Below, in pieces: positions 63,468 to 64,000 of a stretch of DNA of 64,000 bases; position 1 is the stretch's first letter, and each line of letters starts with the position of its first letter. Made by a program: the position numbers and the translations under genes. The stretch comes from Nostoc sp. NMS7 (lineage in GTDB: Bacteria; Cyanobacteriota; Cyanobacteriia; Cyanobacteriales; Nostocaceae), in assembly GCF_017115085.1 (NCBI RefSeq), contig NZ_JABXKJ010000239.1, positions 1-64,000 on the forward strand, given 5' to 3'. Below the pieces are notes generated by a model, which worked only from the letters and a program-made list of their open reading frames with translations, was not told the origin of the DNA and did not search any database.

Positions 63468-63609
63468 AAGAAAACAGAAAGGGGAAAAGAAAAGGAATTG
63501 CATTTACCTTTAACTTTTCCCCTTTCACCCTCCCCCTATCTCTGGCCTATGATGTATACACAAGTGACTTATTTTGCTTAAAGCGCTCTCAGACCTAACA
63601 AGAACAGCC

Positions 63610-63720
63610 CCTTCCCTATGTTCGCGCAGCGTCTCGAAAAGAGGGAAGAGGAGCCAATCTTCAAAGCCCCTCTCCGCGTCGGAGAGGGGTTTGGGGAGAG
63701 GTCTGCCAACTTGGGTATAC
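63610..63720. repeat. Composite intergenic repeat
   Basis: CGCGCAGCGTCTCGAAAAGA (the TTCTCTAC family) is joined to a CCCCTCTCCG/CGGAGAGGGG hairpin. No gene is visible between 63468 and the start of the next. Confidence 0.65.
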
Positions 63721-63750
63721 ATGGTAGCTATCTCTGGCAAAGTTTACAGC

Positions 63751-63996
63751 CTATGAACCAGAAGCAGTTTTAGCAGGTTTACTTTTAATAGCTTTAAACC
63801 GTTCCCCTAACTGTTCAGCAACAGTTTTTAACCCTGGAGTTTTCTTAGCAGCAGTCTTTACGTAATCATAAACTGTCAAGCTGCTACCCATTGCTTCACT
63901 GCCAACAGCCATTAGGGTATCATCTACCTGTTCTGTCAGTTGTTGCAGTTTAATCAACAGTTCGGTAAGCGTTGCGGCTAGCTGATAATCCCGCAC
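63751..63996 (-). CDS. Hypothetical protein, probably cut by the window edge
   Basis: 81 residues are visible from a possible GTG at 63996; the frame is open to the window end, so the true start may lie outside. The sequence is helical: QLAATLTELLIKLQQLTEQV then VYDYVKTAAKKTPGLKTVAE, ending in a Lys/Ala/Ser-rich tail. No membrane segment or known motif is seen. I do not recognise it. Confidence 0.5.
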   Translation of the reverse strand: MRDYQLAATLTELLIKLQQLTEQVDDTLMAVGSEAMGSSLTVYDYVKTAAKKTPGLKTVAEQLGERFKAIKSKPAKTASGS

Positions 63997-64000
63997 AAAC

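Noticed and set aside
63259-63469. Frames of 67 residues on both strands with a 7-residue repeat (SIKDSPT / ESLILAG)
   Set aside because: These follow from the 21-bp tandem array; equal openness on both strands argues against translation.

Overview
The window comes from a filamentous, heterocyst-type cyanobacterium (Nostocales; Nostoc/Anabaena-like). This rests on very frequent GCGATCGC (HIP1) octamers, 7-bp short tandem repeats of the TTGGGCA, GTCATTA and ATTCAAA kinds, and cyanobacterial genes: chlD, an FtsH2-type protease, a phylloquinone-pathway ndbB, sigF, a Tab2-like protein and an adjacent flv3/flv1 flavodiiron pair. All identifications come from reading the sequence; no database search was run.

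Layout. 1-10 kb: a small membrane protein, a ClC channel/antiporter fused to CBS and universal-stress domains, a TldE/PmbA-like protein, a Tab2/Atab2-like protein, a repeat-rich gap with a decayed toxin-antitoxin pair, then a two-gene ABC importer (fused double permease plus ATPase) without a binding protein. 10-21 kb: a HAD-family protein, ndbB, a parallel beta-helix protein, an NrdG-like radical-SAM protein, a 238-bp insertion-sequence relic and the flv3-flv1 pair. 21-29 kb: a dicarboxylate symporter broken by an in-frame amber codon, rnc, an HNH nuclease, a PD-(D/E)XK-like protein, a Uma2 protein, chlD, sigF and a Bax-inhibitor-1 protein. 29-32 kb: a decayed copy of prfB that still carries the frameshift site, the intact frameshifted prfB, and an IS4-type relic with an 11-bp target duplication inside a long hairpin.

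32-43 kb: a DUF3285 micro-protein, ybeY, dgkA, trpG, a Tat-like metallo-hydrolase, an FG-GAP/VCBS protein, pepP, a second PD-(D/E)XK-like paralogue, a secreted protein, an FG-GAP-like gene fragment and ftsH. 43-52 kb: a secreted protein, gltX, tRNA-Asp, two tandem Ser/Thr kinases sharing an unnamed C-terminal domain, a phytase-like esterase-domain protein and a TM0106-type RecB-like nuclease. 52-64 kb: a cystine C-S lyase, a glycosyltransferase-like protein, a broken membrane protein, a YjbQ protein, an unrecognised 249-residue protein, a Nif3-like protein, small hypotheticals, a beta-CASP-like metallo-hydrolase with a Cys-rich tail, a DUF29 protein and a partial gene at the right edge.

Most genes are housekeeping or photosynthesis-related and sit alone or in pairs. 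The less ordinary content lies between them: several families of structured dispersed repeats whose hairpin stems change in a compensating way between copies, four loci of 21-bp tandem repeats with different sequences but the same period, and several gene relics. No CRISPR array, prophage or secondary-metabolite cluster was seen.
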